Below, in pieces: positions 16,460-23,997 of a stretch of 64,000 nucleotides of DNA. Each line of letters begins with the position of its first letter. The stretch's first letter is position 1. A program made the position numbers and the translations under genes. The notes beneath the pieces are model-generated. The model saw only the letters and a program-made list of their open reading frames with translations. It did not search any database and had not been told where the DNA came from. Source of the stretch: CAXTSE01 sp964246985 (GTDB taxonomy: Bacteria > Actinomycetota > Actinomycetes > Actinomycetales > Microbacteriaceae). Location of the stretch: NCBI GenBank assembly GCA_964246985.1, contig CAXTSE010000013.1, positions 1-64,000 of the forward strand, read 5' to 3'.

Positions 16460-17511
16460 TCGGTCGCGTCGCCCAGCTGACGGCCCTGCCCTATCAGCAC
16501 CTGGCATCGCTCAGCGATGAGCGCGGGATATTCGAGCACGCCCTGCACGAGACGCCCCGGCCGGAGCACGGCTACTGCCTCGACGATGTCGCGCGTGCCC
16601 TCACCGTGGCCGTGCGGGAGCCCCGTCCGACGGCGGAGCTGGATCGGCTGACCGGGATCTACCTCGGTTTCATCGACAGGGCGATCGACGATTCCGGGTC
16701 GGCGCACAACCGGATGGACGCGACCGGCACCTTCACCGACGAGGCGACGGTGGGGGACTGGTGGGGCCGCGCTGTGGGAGCTCTCGGGATCGCCGCCGCC
16801 TCGGCCTCGAGCTCGGCCATCCGCCGGCGTGCGACGCGCATCTTCTCTCGCGCCGCCCGCCAGCGATCCCCGCACGTCCGCGCGATGTCGTTCGCTGTGC
16901 TGGGTGCCGCCGAGGTGCTGGCCGTCCGACTGGGGCGCCGTCCGGCCCGCGGGGTGCAGCGGTCGGCGCGCGCCCTCGTCGACGATGCGGTGCGCATGCT
17001 TCCCACCCGACCGATGGCCAGGTGGCAGTGGGTGGAGCCACGGCTGCGCTACGCGAACGCGACGGTCGCCGAGGCGGCCCTCGCCGCATCCGTCGTGACC
17101 GCGGACGGCGAGCTGCGGGCGAGGGCGCTGTACGCACTCGATGCGCTGCTGGACATCGAGTCGCGCGACGGGCGCATCTCGGTCACCGGTCCGGACGGCC
17201 GGGGGCCGGGCGACGTCGACGAGCAGTACGACCAGCAGCCGATCGAGGTCGCGGCCATCGCCGACGCCTGTGCACGCGCCTATGCCGTGACCGGGGACGC
17301 GCGGTGGGCCGCTCAGGTCGACAGGGCCTGGGCCTGGTTCGCGGGCGACAACGACAGCGGCGAGAGGATGGTGGACCTGGCGACCGGCGCCGGGTACGAC
17401 GGACTCGAGCCCGCGGGACGCAACGACAACCGCGGCGCCGAGTCGACGCTCGCCGCGCTCAGCACGAATCAGTGGGCCCGCGCCCTGCATCCCCTCTGGG
17501 ACCGCTCGTGA
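16456..17511 (+). CDS. Alpha/alpha-toroid-like protein of a GT4/GH130 cassette, function unknown
   Basis: 351 residues from the ATG at 16456. No catalytic family is certain. The sequence is helical throughout and has conserved-looking blocks: RPEHGYCLDDVARAL (about 36-50), DNRMDATG-like NRMDATGTFTDEATVGDWWGR (about 80-100), DEQYDQQPIEVAAIADAC and, at the end, GYDGLEPAGRNDNRGAESTL. This helix-pair pattern recalls six-hairpin glycosidases and the C-terminal part of some glycosyltransferases. Its place between a GT4 and a GH130 gene, with 4-bp overlaps on both sides, argues that it works on the same glycan. Confidence 0.7.
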   Translation: MIGRVAQLTALPYQHLASLSDERGIFEHALHETPRPEHGYCLDDVARALTVAVREPRPTAELDRLTGIYLGFIDRAIDDSGSAHNRMDATGTFTDEATVGDWWGRAVGALGIAAASASSSAIRRRATRIFSRAARQRSPHVRAMSFAVLGAAEVLAVRLGRRPARGVQRSARALVDDAVRMLPTRPMARWQWVEPRLRYANATVAEAALAASVVTADGELRARALYALDALLDIESRDGRISVTGPDGRGPGDVDEQYDQQPIEVAAIADACARAYAVTGDARWAAQVDRAWAWFAGDNDSGERMVDLATGAGYDGLEPAGRNDNRGAESTLAALSTNQWARALHPLWDRS

Positions 17512-17519
17512 GGGTCACG

Positions 17520-18995
17520 ATGCGCGACCTGGGGATCGAGCTCATCGCCGACTCGTCACGGGTCATCGCGCGTCTGTTCCTGCCGGGGGAGGGGCTCAGC
17601 CCGACGCCCTCGCGCGCCGCCGAGATCGTCCGTCGGATCGTCGCGACGCCGCGCGACGAGATCGTCGCGGCTGCGGCCGAGATCGTGGCCGACTTCGCGG
17701 ATCGCCAGCACGAGCTCGCCGCCATCCTGCAGCGGAACGCCGACACTCTCGCGTTCCGCACCGCCGTGCCGGACGACCTCTACCCCGAGCTCGAGATCGT
17801 GCTCGGGGCCGCCTTCACCGCCGAGCATGCGGTCGAGGCCGCGGCCCTCTGCAATCCGAGCGCCGTCGCCCATCCCGATCAGACCGATCTCGCGGACGGG
17901 GAGCTTCGTCTGGCCGTCGCGCTCCGCGCCATCGGCGAGGGTCACGTCTCGTCGATCGCCTTCGCCTCGGCCGTGATCGGACCCTCGGGCTGGCGCTTCG
18001 AGCCGCGTGCGGCACCTCTGGTCGGTGCCGTGGTCGGCGAGGGGGAGTGGACGCGGCCGCACTTCCAGGACGCCCTGGAGGCGGCCGGGCGCCTGAACGA
18101 GCTGTCGGGAGCGGTCGTGCGCGCTCTTCCCGCGACCTTCCGCAGCTCCGACGTCGAGACCGCCATCCTCGACACCCCCACCGACCTCTCGCGCCGGCAG
18201 GTCACCCACCGTGACCTCGACACCATCCGCGAACTCGCCTGGTCGGCGTACCGGGCCAACTTCGACGAGGCGAGCGAGCTGAGCCAGCGGGTCCTGCAAC
18301 CGGCGACGGGCATGGAGTCGAACGGCATGGAGGATGCCCGATTCTGCCTGATCACCCGGCCGGACGGCACGGTCGAGTACCGCGCGACCTACACCGCCTA
18401 CGACGGTCGCGCCATCGCTCCCCGGCTGGTCATCTCGCCCGACCTCCGCACGTTCACCATGCACAGGCTCGCGGGCCCAGCCGCCGTCAACAAGGGCATG
18501 GCGCTCTTCCCCCGCGTCATCGGCGGGACGAGCTGGGCGCTCACCCGCACCGACGGCGAGAACATCTCCGTGGCGAGGTCGGCCGACGGCATGTCCTGGT
18601 CCGACGTCGCCATCCTGCAACACCCGCGTCAGCTCTGGAACGTCGTCCAGATGGGCAACTGCGGGTCGCCGCTCGAGACCGACCGCGGCTGGCTGGTGCT
18701 CTCCCACGGCGTGGGCCCGATGCGCCGATACTCGATCGGGGCGCTGCTGCTGGACCTCGACGACCCGACGCGGGTCATCGCCCGCCTCGAGGACCCGATG
18801 CTCGAGGCGCTCGGCGATCGGCGGGACGGCTACGTGCCGAACGTCGCGTACTCGTGTGGCGGGGTGCTGCATGACGGGACGCTCTGGCTCCCCTACGCGC
18901 TCGGCGATCAGAGGGTGCGCGCTGCCTCGATCGGTGTCGACGAGCTGCTCGACGCGATGGTGCCCGTCGGGGCGCTCGATCCCGCCGTTCCGTGA
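17520..18995 (+). CDS. Glycoside hydrolase family 130-like protein (beta-mannoside phosphorylase family)
   Basis: 491 residues from the ATG at 17520, which has GAGGG five nt upstream; a GTG at 17508 overlapping the previous stop is an alternative. The C-terminal two thirds form a five-bladed beta-propeller typical of GH130: NGMEDARFCLI (about 265-275, the family motif with the Asp proposed as general acid), RLVISPDLRTF, MALFPRVIGG, QMGNCGSPLETDRGWLVLSHGV and GYVPNVAYSCGG. The N-terminal helical region is of the kind seen in the longer bacterial members. GH130 enzymes phosphorolyse or hydrolyse beta-mannosides; the exact linkage is not predictable here. Confidence 0.82.
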   Translation: MRDLGIELIADSSRVIARLFLPGEGLSPTPSRAAEIVRRIVATPRDEIVAAAAEIVADFADRQHELAAILQRNADTLAFRTAVPDDLYPELEIVLGAAFTAEHAVEAAALCNPSAVAHPDQTDLADGELRLAVALRAIGEGHVSSIAFASAVIGPSGWRFEPRAAPLVGAVVGEGEWTRPHFQDALEAAGRLNELSGAVVRALPATFRSSDVETAILDTPTDLSRRQVTHRDLDTIRELAWSAYRANFDEASELSQRVLQPATGMESNGMEDARFCLITRPDGTVEYRATYTAYDGRAIAPRLVISPDLRTFTMHRLAGPAAVNKGMALFPRVIGGTSWALTRTDGENISVARSADGMSWSDVAILQHPRQLWNVVQMGNCGSPLETDRGWLVLSHGVGPMRRYSIGALLLDLDDPTRVIARLEDPMLEALGDRRDGYVPNVAYSCGGVLHDGTLWLPYALGDQRVRAASIGVDELLDAMVPVGALDPAVP

Positions 18996-20023
18996 GGATC
19001 GCGATGCTCGCGCCGATCGCCTGGCGCACCCCGCCCATCCACTACGGGCCGTGGGAGCGGGTGACGAGCCTGCTCACGGAGGGACTGGTGGCGCGCGGCG
19101 TCGACGTGACGCTGTTCGCCACGGCCGACTCGGTCACAGCGGCGCGCCTCGAGGCCGTCGCCCCGCACGGCTACGAGGAGGACGAGGCGATGGACGGTCG
19201 CGTCTGGGAGGCCCTGCACGTGGCGCGCGTGCTCGAGTGCTCCGGCGACTTCGACCTCGTGCACAACCAGCTCGACTGGCTCCCGCTCGCGTTCGCGGCG
19301 TCCTGGCGTGCGCAGGTCGTGACGACCATCCACGGATTCTCGGGGGACGGCATCCGTCCTGCGTACGCGGCCGCCTCGGGCACGAGCTTCGTCTCGATCT
19401 CGGACTCGGATCGCGATCCTGACCTGCGCTACGTCGCGACCGTGCACCATGGCATCGACACCGACGAGTTCTCGCCGACTGTGCGATCCTCGGACGACCT
19501 CGTGGCGTTCGGTCGCATCCACCCCGACAAGGGCATCGCGGATGCGATCGAGATCGCGCGGCGGGCCGACCGGCGGCTGGTGATCTGCGGCCCGATCCAG
19601 GACCGCGAGTACTTCGAGGCACGGGTCGCACCGCATCTGGGCGGCGACGCCGTCGAGTACCTCGGTTCCGTCGGCGCGACCGAGCGCGCGCGGATCCTCT
19701 CGGAGTCGGCTGCTCTCCTGCACCCGATCCACTTCGACGAGCCGTTCGGGCTCTCGGTGGTGGAGGCGATGGCAAGCGGCACCCCGGTCATCGCGTACCG
19801 GCGCGGCTCGATGCCGGAGCTCATCGACGAGGGGGTGACCGGCTTCGTCGTCACGGGCGTCGCCGAGGCCGTCGACCGCGTGCCGCACGCGGCGAGACTG
19901 GATCGGGCCGCCGTGCGCGCGACCGCCGTGCGCCGGTTCGGCGTCGACCGGATGGTGGACGAGTACCTCGCCGTGTACGCCCACGTCCTCGCGGCCGCGC
20001 GCCCAGCCAGATCGGTGATGTGA
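18992..20023 (+). CDS. Glycosyltransferase family 4 protein, last gene of the glycan cassette
   Basis: 343 residues, GT-B fold. The start reads MLAPIAWRTPPIHYGPWERVTSLLTEGL, an acceptor motif of this GT4 subgroup. The C-terminal half has GRIHPDKGIADAIEIARRA (about residues 170-188), ICGPIQDREYFE, and the donor signature HFDEPFGLSVVEAMASGTPVIA with the E(x)7E pair. It lacks a signal or membrane segment, so synthesis is cytoplasmic. The GTG start overlaps the GH130 stop by 4 bp. Related GT4 genes paired with GH130 are known in actinobacteria, but I cannot name the product. Confidence 0.85.
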   Translation: MRIAMLAPIAWRTPPIHYGPWERVTSLLTEGLVARGVDVTLFATADSVTAARLEAVAPHGYEEDEAMDGRVWEALHVARVLECSGDFDLVHNQLDWLPLAFAASWRAQVVTTIHGFSGDGIRPAYAAASGTSFVSISDSDRDPDLRYVATVHHGIDTDEFSPTVRSSDDLVAFGRIHPDKGIADAIEIARRADRRLVICGPIQDREYFEARVAPHLGGDAVEYLGSVGATERARILSESAALLHPIHFDEPFGLSVVEAMASGTPVIAYRRGSMPELIDEGVTGFVVTGVAEAVDRVPHAARLDRAAVRATAVRRFGVDRMVDEYLAVYAHVLAAARPARSVM

Positions 20024-20027
20024 CACG

Positions 20028-20033
20028 TAGAAT
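20028..20033 (+). promoter_or_regulatory. Putative -10 box of the glutathione peroxidase gene, leaderless
   Basis: TAGAAT, a close match to TATAAT, ends 7 nt before the ATG at 20041. It lies just after the stop of the glycosyltransferase gene. Confidence 0.5.
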
Positions 20034-20040
20034 CCGACCC

Positions 20041-20535
20041 ATGGCCCTTCGCGATATCGAGCTCACCACGATCGACGGCGAGCCCACCACGCTCGCCGAG
20101 TACGACGACAAGGTCGTGATGGTCGTCAACGTCGCGTCGCGCTGCGGCCTGACCCCGCAGTACGAGAAGCTCGAGCAGCTGCAGAAGCAGTACGGCGAGC
20201 AGGGCTTCACGGTGCTCGGCTTCCCGTGCAACCAGTTCCTCGGCCAGGAGCCCGGCTCGACCGAGGACATCAAGGAGTTCTGCTCCACCACATACGGCGT
20301 GACCTTCCCGCTGATGGACAAGATCAAGGTGAACGGCCGCGGCAAGCACCCGCTGTACGAGGAGCTCACGCAGGTGAAGGACGCGGACGGCAAGGCCGGC
20401 AAGGTGAAGTGGAACTTCGAGAAGTTCGTCATCGCACCCGACGGCGCGGTCTCGCGGTTCCGCCCCAGCACCCAGCCCGACGATCCGTCGGTGATCGCCG
20501 CGATCGAGAGCGGACTCGCCGCGTCGGTCGACTGA
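20041..20535 (+). CDS. Glutathione peroxidase family protein (thiol peroxidase)
   Basis: 164 residues from the ATG at 20041. All three family signatures are present: NVASRCGLTPQYEKLEQLQ with the peroxidatic Cys (about residue 35, Cys not selenocysteine), GFPCNQFLGQEPGS (about 60-73, with the Gln of the tetrad), and KWNFEKFVI (about 129-137, with the Trp and Asn). Actinobacteria of this group use mycothiol and thioredoxin, so the electron donor is more likely thioredoxin than glutathione. It reduces hydrogen and organic peroxides in the cytoplasm. Confidence 0.92.
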   Translation: MALRDIELTTIDGEPTTLAEYDDKVVMVVNVASRCGLTPQYEKLEQLQKQYGEQGFTVLGFPCNQFLGQEPGSTEDIKEFCSTTYGVTFPLMDKIKVNGRGKHPLYEELTQVKDADGKAGKVKWNFEKFVIAPDGAVSRFRPSTQPDDPSVIAAIESGLAASVD

Positions 20536-20913
20536 TCAGTCGAGCCACTCCGACTGCGTCAGCCTCTCGATGTCACGTCGGTCGCGCTTCGTCGGCCGAC
20601 CTGCGCCGCGCTCGCGGGCCGCGACCACGACCCGCTCCTCACGCGGCAGCGGCGGCGGGGTCAGATCGTCGTAGGCGACGGCGGCCAGGGGAGCGCTGAC
20701 CCGCTTCGCCAGCAGCTGCCGCACGATCAGGGTGCGCTCGCCGCCCTCGGTGGTGCGGATGCGCACCTCGTCGCCCGGCTTCAGCGACTGGGCGGCCTTC
20801 ACCCGCTCGCCGTTGACGCGCACATGACCCGCGCGCACCAGCGCCGTCGCGGCGGAACGGGTCTTGGCCACGCGCACGCCCCAGAGCCACGCGTCGACAC
20901 GCCCCTCAGCCAC
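20536..20913 (-). CDS. Hsp15-like S4-domain RNA-binding protein
   Basis: 125 residues from the GTG at 20913. The S4 RNA-binding domain is clear: RVDAWLWGVRVAKTRSAATA, then VRAGHVRVNGERVKAAQSLKPGDEVRI. The basic C-terminus (REERVVVAARERGAGRPTKRDRR) matches the heat-shock protein Hsp15 family, which binds stalled 50S subunits carrying nascent chains. Its start overlaps the stop of the emfourin-like gene by 8 bp, so it is probably the last gene of the three-gene M4 protease unit. It converges with the peroxidase gene with no gap. Confidence 0.88.
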   Translation of the reverse strand: MAEGRVDAWLWGVRVAKTRSAATALVRAGHVRVNGERVKAAQSLKPGDEVRIRTTEGGERTLIVRQLLAKRVSAPLAAVAYDDLTPPPLPREERVVVAARERGAGRPTKRDRRDIERLTQSEWLD

Positions 20914-21223
20914 GGCCCCCGCCGCCCTCGGCCCCGTGCTGCTGCACCCGGTCGACGAGCTCTCGCCAGGGTCCGGTGAGATCGCGGTCGGGCACCGAGG
21001 CGACCTTGCGCCGCCGCGAGATGCGCACCTCGATGCGCCACACGAACCTGTCACGCGACGTCGTGTCGGTCGAGACCGCCCCCCACGGGCAGGCCGCGAC
21101 CAGGGGCTCCCACTCGCCGGCGTCGTCCGACGCCTCGACACGCCACTCGCGGGTGAGGCCGGCGAAGCCCCCGCTGCGCACCACGACGATGCGCAGCGCC
21201 GAGCTGTCAGCGGGTCTCGTCAT
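20906..21223 (-). CDS. Emfourin-like protealysin inhibitor
   Basis: 105 residues. The small protein MTRPADSSALRIVVVRSGGFAGLTREW... fits the emfourin family by size, by the RSGGFAGL block near the N-terminus, by the central DRFVWRIEV strand, and above all by position, since its start overlaps the end of the M4 protease gene by 17 bp. Emfourin from Serratia is a tight-binding inhibitor of the protealysin next to it, and both stay in the cytoplasm. No signal peptide is seen. The family call rests partly on context. Confidence 0.8.
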   Translation of the reverse strand: MTRPADSSALRIVVVRSGGFAGLTREWRVEASDDAGEWEPLVAACPWGAVSTDTTSRDRFVWRIEVRISRRRKVASVPDRDLTGPWRELVDRVQQHGAEGGGGRG

Positions 21224-22271
21224 CCTCGATCACTCCCACGTCCGTCCAGCCGGCGCGCACGGCGTCGACCTCGGGTGATGCCTCACCGTAGCGCGCCTCG
21301 GCGGCGGCGATCGTCGCATCCGCGAAGGCCTCGAAGTCGGTGGTGGGACGGAGACCGGAGGTGAGCGCGTCGTACCAGATGAGGCCGGCGCGCTCCCACG
21401 CCGACCCACCGAGCGCCTCGGCGACCACGTAGAACGCGCGGTTGGGGATTCCGGAGTTGAGGTGCACCCCGCCGTTGTCGTCCTCGGTGTCGATGAAGTC
21501 GCGCATGTGGGCGGGCTGCGGGTCGGTGCCGAGCACGTCGTCGTCGTACGCGGTGCCGGGCGCCTTCATCGACCGGAGTGCAGCCCCCTGCACCTCGTCG
21601 GTGAAGAGCCCGGCCCCGATGAGCCAGCTCGCCTCGGCGGCCGTCTGCCCGAGGGCGTGCTGCTCGACGAGCGAGCCGAACACGTCCGAGATCGACTCGT
21701 TGAGAGCACCCGGCTGATCGCGATAGACGAGGCCGGCCGTGTACTCGGTCACGCCGTGGGCGAGCTCGTGGCCGATGACGGTCAGGGACAGGGTGAAGCG
21801 CCGGAACACCTCGCCGTCCCCGTCACCGAACACCATCCGCTCGCCGTTCCAGAACGCGTTGTCGTAGAGCTCCCCGTAGTGCACGGTCGCGTCGAGCGGG
21901 AGCCCGGCACCGTCGATCGAGTTGCGCCCGAGCACCTGCGAGAAGAAGTCGAACGTGGCCCCGAGGCCGTCGTACGCCTCATCGACGGCCGGGTCGCCGG
22001 TCGCGTCGTCGCCCTCGCTGCGGACGGTCGTGCCCGGCAGCTGCTCGGTGTTCTCAGCGTCGCTCACGGTGCGGGTGGCCGCATCCCGCAGCTCGGCGAC
22101 GATGTTGTGGTCGGCATCGAGGCTGAACTCGAGCCGCGCAGCCCGTCGCGGCTCATCCGCGCGCAGAGTCGCGGCCGCCGCCGCGGCGGCACGCTGGAAC
22201 CGCGGCTCGTCGAGTCGGGCGATGCGTGTCAGGAGATACGGCGGGACGATCCCGTGCGATATGTGCGGCAT
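21207..22271 (-). CDS. Protealysin-like M4 family metallopeptidase
   Basis: 354 residues from the ATG at 22271. The zinc motif is TVIGHELAHGVTEY (HExxH) and the third ligand is in GALNESISDVFG. The catalytic-site C-terminal part has GGVHLNSGIPNRAFY. Unlike thermolysin, there is no signal peptide and only a short N-terminal propeptide with the motif GIVPPYLL, the hallmark of the protealysin group. This protease is thus intracellular or exported by a non-classical route. It is cotranscribed with the emfourin-like inhibitor. TAAAGT lies 7 nt before ATG, which suggests a leaderless start. Confidence 0.92.
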   Translation of the reverse strand: MPHISHGIVPPYLLTRIARLDEPRFQRAAAAAAATLRADEPRRAARLEFSLDADHNIVAELRDAATRTVSDAENTEQLPGTTVRSEGDDATGDPAVDEAYDGLGATFDFFSQVLGRNSIDGAGLPLDATVHYGELYDNAFWNGERMVFGDGDGEVFRRFTLSLTVIGHELAHGVTEYTAGLVYRDQPGALNESISDVFGSLVEQHALGQTAAEASWLIGAGLFTDEVQGAALRSMKAPGTAYDDDVLGTDPQPAHMRDFIDTEDDNGGVHLNSGIPNRAFYVVAEALGGSAWERAGLIWYDALTSGLRPTTDFEAFADATIAAAEARYGEASPEVDAVRAGWTDVGVIEDDETR

Positions 22272-22278
22272 GCCGCCG

Positions 22279-22284
22279 ACTTTA
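22279..22284 (-). promoter_or_regulatory. Putative -10 box of the M4 protease unit, leaderless
   Basis: TAAAGT on the minus strand (22284 down to 22279), 7 nt before the ATG at 22271. Confidence 0.45.
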
Positions 22285-22326
22285 CGTCGCGCGACCGTCA
22301 GCGCCCAGGGGGCCCGCGCCGACTCG

Positions 22327-22332
22327 TAGGCT
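22327..22332 (+). promoter_or_regulatory. Putative -10 box of the Nudix gene, leaderless
   Basis: TAGGCT, 6 nt before the ATG at 22339. Confidence 0.45.
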
Positions 22333-22338
22333 GGGAGC

Positions 22339-22860
22339 ATGACCCGCGCGACGCACGACTCCGCGGCCCGGCGTCCGCGGGGTCCCGAGGATGCCTGGGT
22401 CGACGGACCCCAGGGCCGCTTCTGGGGCACGTTCGGTGCCGCGGGACTGCTTCTCGCGCATCCGGAGGCCGGGGTGCTGCTGCAGCACCGCGTCGGCTGG
22501 AGCCATTTCGGCGGCACCTGGGGGCTGCTCGGCGGCGCGCGCAAGGCGGGGGAGTCGGCCGAGCAGGCCGCCATCCGCGAGGCCGACGAGGAGGGCTCCG
22601 TGCCGCCCGACGCTGTGCTCGTGCTCGGCAGCTCGGTGCTCGACCTCGGCTACTGGACGTACACCACGGTGCTCGCGCGATCCGCTCGCGTCTTCGAGCC
22701 GGTCGTCGGCGATGCCGAGAGCCTCGAGCTACGCTGGGTGCCCTTCGGCGAGGTCGACGGGCTGCCGCTGCACCCCGGCTTCGGGGACGCCTGGCCGCAG
22801 CTGCGTGCTCGGCTAGCGGACGCCGACGAGCTGCTCCGAGCGGTCGCCCTCGGCGAGTGA
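22339..22860 (+). CDS. Nudix hydrolase
   Basis: 173 residues. The Nudix box begins GGARKAGESAEQAAIREADEE at about residues 65-85, matching Gx5Ex7REUxEE with the four catalytic glutamates, preceded by HFGGTWGLLGG. The substrate is a nucleoside diphosphate linked to another group, not predictable from sequence. The last 48 bp overlap the convergent HEAT-like gene, an unusually long 3' overlap. Confidence 0.88.
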   Translation: MTRATHDSAARRPRGPEDAWVDGPQGRFWGTFGAAGLLLAHPEAGVLLQHRVGWSHFGGTWGLLGGARKAGESAEQAAIREADEEGSVPPDAVLVLGSSVLDLGYWTYTTVLARSARVFEPVVGDAESLELRWVPFGEVDGLPLHPGFGDAWPQLRARLADADELLRAVALGE

Positions 22861-23286
22861 CGCCTTCCAGGCGACGAGGCCGCGCACCGTCTCGCTCTCG
22901 TCCACGGCTAGCTCGGCCATGACATCGGCGGGCACGAGGAAGTTGACGGCCACCCAGCCACGGACGGTGTCGGACGGGTCGTGGGCGAGCTCGCGCAGCA
23001 CATCGCACGGCGTCGCCTCGTTGCGCGCGACGCAGCCGCGCACGCCGGCATCCGGGTCGCGCGCCAGGCGAGCGTAGAGCTCGGCGGGGGCGTGATAGCT
23101 CGACGCGACGCTCTCTCGGATCTTCGGGTTGGCGTCGTCGGCCAGCAGCCGCAGCCGGGCGATCTTGCTGTCGGTCACCGGCGGCGCGGGATGGAGGCGC
23201 GCGGCCTGCTCCGCGGTCAGCATCGACGGGGCTGCGGCGGCCATCTGCGCGCGCTGCGCGGGGGTGTTGAAGCGGATGCACGACAT
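22813..23286 (-). CDS. HEAT-repeat-like protein
   Basis: 157 residues. Four or five repeats of about 23-25 residues can be aligned by eye, each with a pattern like LARDPDAGVRGCVARNEATP, ELAHDPSDTVRGWVAVNFLV and ELAVDESETVRGLVAW. This resembles the variant leucine-rich or HEAT-like repeats of small bacterial scaffold proteins. The Asp-x-V-R-x-x-V pattern is the repeating core. No enzyme motif is seen. TAGCCT lies 6 nt before the ATG at 23286. It overlaps the Nudix gene at its end. Confidence 0.75.
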   Translation of the reverse strand: MSCIRFNTPAQRAQMAAAAPSMLTAEQAARLHPAPPVTDSKIARLRLLADDANPKIRESVASSYHAPAELYARLARDPDAGVRGCVARNEATPCDVLRELAHDPSDTVRGWVAVNFLVPADVMAELAVDESETVRGLVAWKASLAEGDRSEQLVGVR

Positions 23287-23292
23287 GGCAGA

Positions 23293-23298
23293 AGGCTA
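23293..23298 (-). promoter_or_regulatory. Putative -10 box of the HEAT-like gene, leaderless
   Basis: TAGCCT on the minus strand, 6 nt before the ATG at 23286. Confidence 0.45.
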
Positions 23299-23353
23299 GC
23301 CCGGCGGGCAGGGCGGCCGCGTCCGGGCACGCCGGGGCATCCGGCATCCGCAC

Positions 23354-23359
23354 TAGACT
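23354..23359 (+). promoter_or_regulatory. Putative -10 box of the phosphatidyltransferase gene
   Basis: TAGACT, followed by a short leader with GGGAGG about 7 nt before the GTG at 23381. This transcript therefore has a normal ribosome binding site, in contrast to the neighbours. Confidence 0.4.
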
Positions 23360-23380
23360 CGGCCCCTGAGGGAGGTAGCC

Positions 23381-23962
23381 GTGACGACTGTGAGCACGCG
23401 GATCGCGACGATCCCGAATCTGCTCAGCTTCCTCCGCCTGCTCCTCATCCCGGTGTTCCTGGTGTTGCTGGTCGTGGGCCAGTACGGGTGGGCCCTCGCG
23501 GTGCTCGTGTTCTCGAGCGCGACCGACTTCGTCGACGGCTTCGTCGCGCGCAAGTTCAACCAGATCACGCGCCTCGGGCAGCTGCTCGACCCCGCAGCCG
23601 ATCGGCTGTTCATCTTCTCGACGCTCATCGGGCTGGCCTGGACGCAGATCATCCCGTGGTGGCTCGCCGGCGTCATCTTCGCGCGGGAGCTGCTGCTCGT
23701 GATCCTCGGGGTGATGCTCGCGAACTACGGGCACGGCCCGATGCCGTCCCACCATCTGGGAAAGATGGGCACCTTCGCCCTCCTCACCGCGATGCCCATC
23801 TTCGTGGTCGCCGCGGCCTTCCCGGACATCGCCGAGATCGCCAACGCGTTCGCCTGGGCCGGTGCGCTGTGGGGTGTGTTCCTGTACTGGTCGGCGGGAA
23901 TCGTGTACGCGCTCGAAGCCGGTCGGCTGATCGGAATCGCGCGGGCCGAAGCGGCCGCCTGA
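23381..23962 (+). CDS. CDP-alcohol phosphatidyltransferase (PgsA-like)
   Basis: 193 residues with about four to six membrane helices. The family signature DG(x)2AR(x)8G(x)3D(x)3D is complete: the first Asp-rich part is SATDFVDGFVARKF (about residues 48-61), followed by RLGQLLDPAADRL. The start TIPNLLSFLRLLLIPVFLVLL is typical of phosphatidylglycerophosphate synthase, which joins CDP-diacylglycerol and glycerol-3-phosphate. Actinobacteria have several paralogues, including cardiolipin and phosphatidylinositol-phosphate synthases, so the acceptor is not certain. It is followed by garA, 35 bp downstream. Confidence 0.85.
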   Translation: MTTVSTRIATIPNLLSFLRLLLIPVFLVLLVVGQYGWALAVLVFSSATDFVDGFVARKFNQITRLGQLLDPAADRLFIFSTLIGLAWTQIIPWWLAGVIFARELLLVILGVMLANYGHGPMPSHHLGKMGTFALLTAMPIFVVAAAFPDIAEIANAFAWAGALWGVFLYWSAGIVYALEAGRLIGIARAEAAA

Positions 23963-23997
23963 TCCGATAGCCTGAAGCCTCTGAAGGAGGTCGAGTG

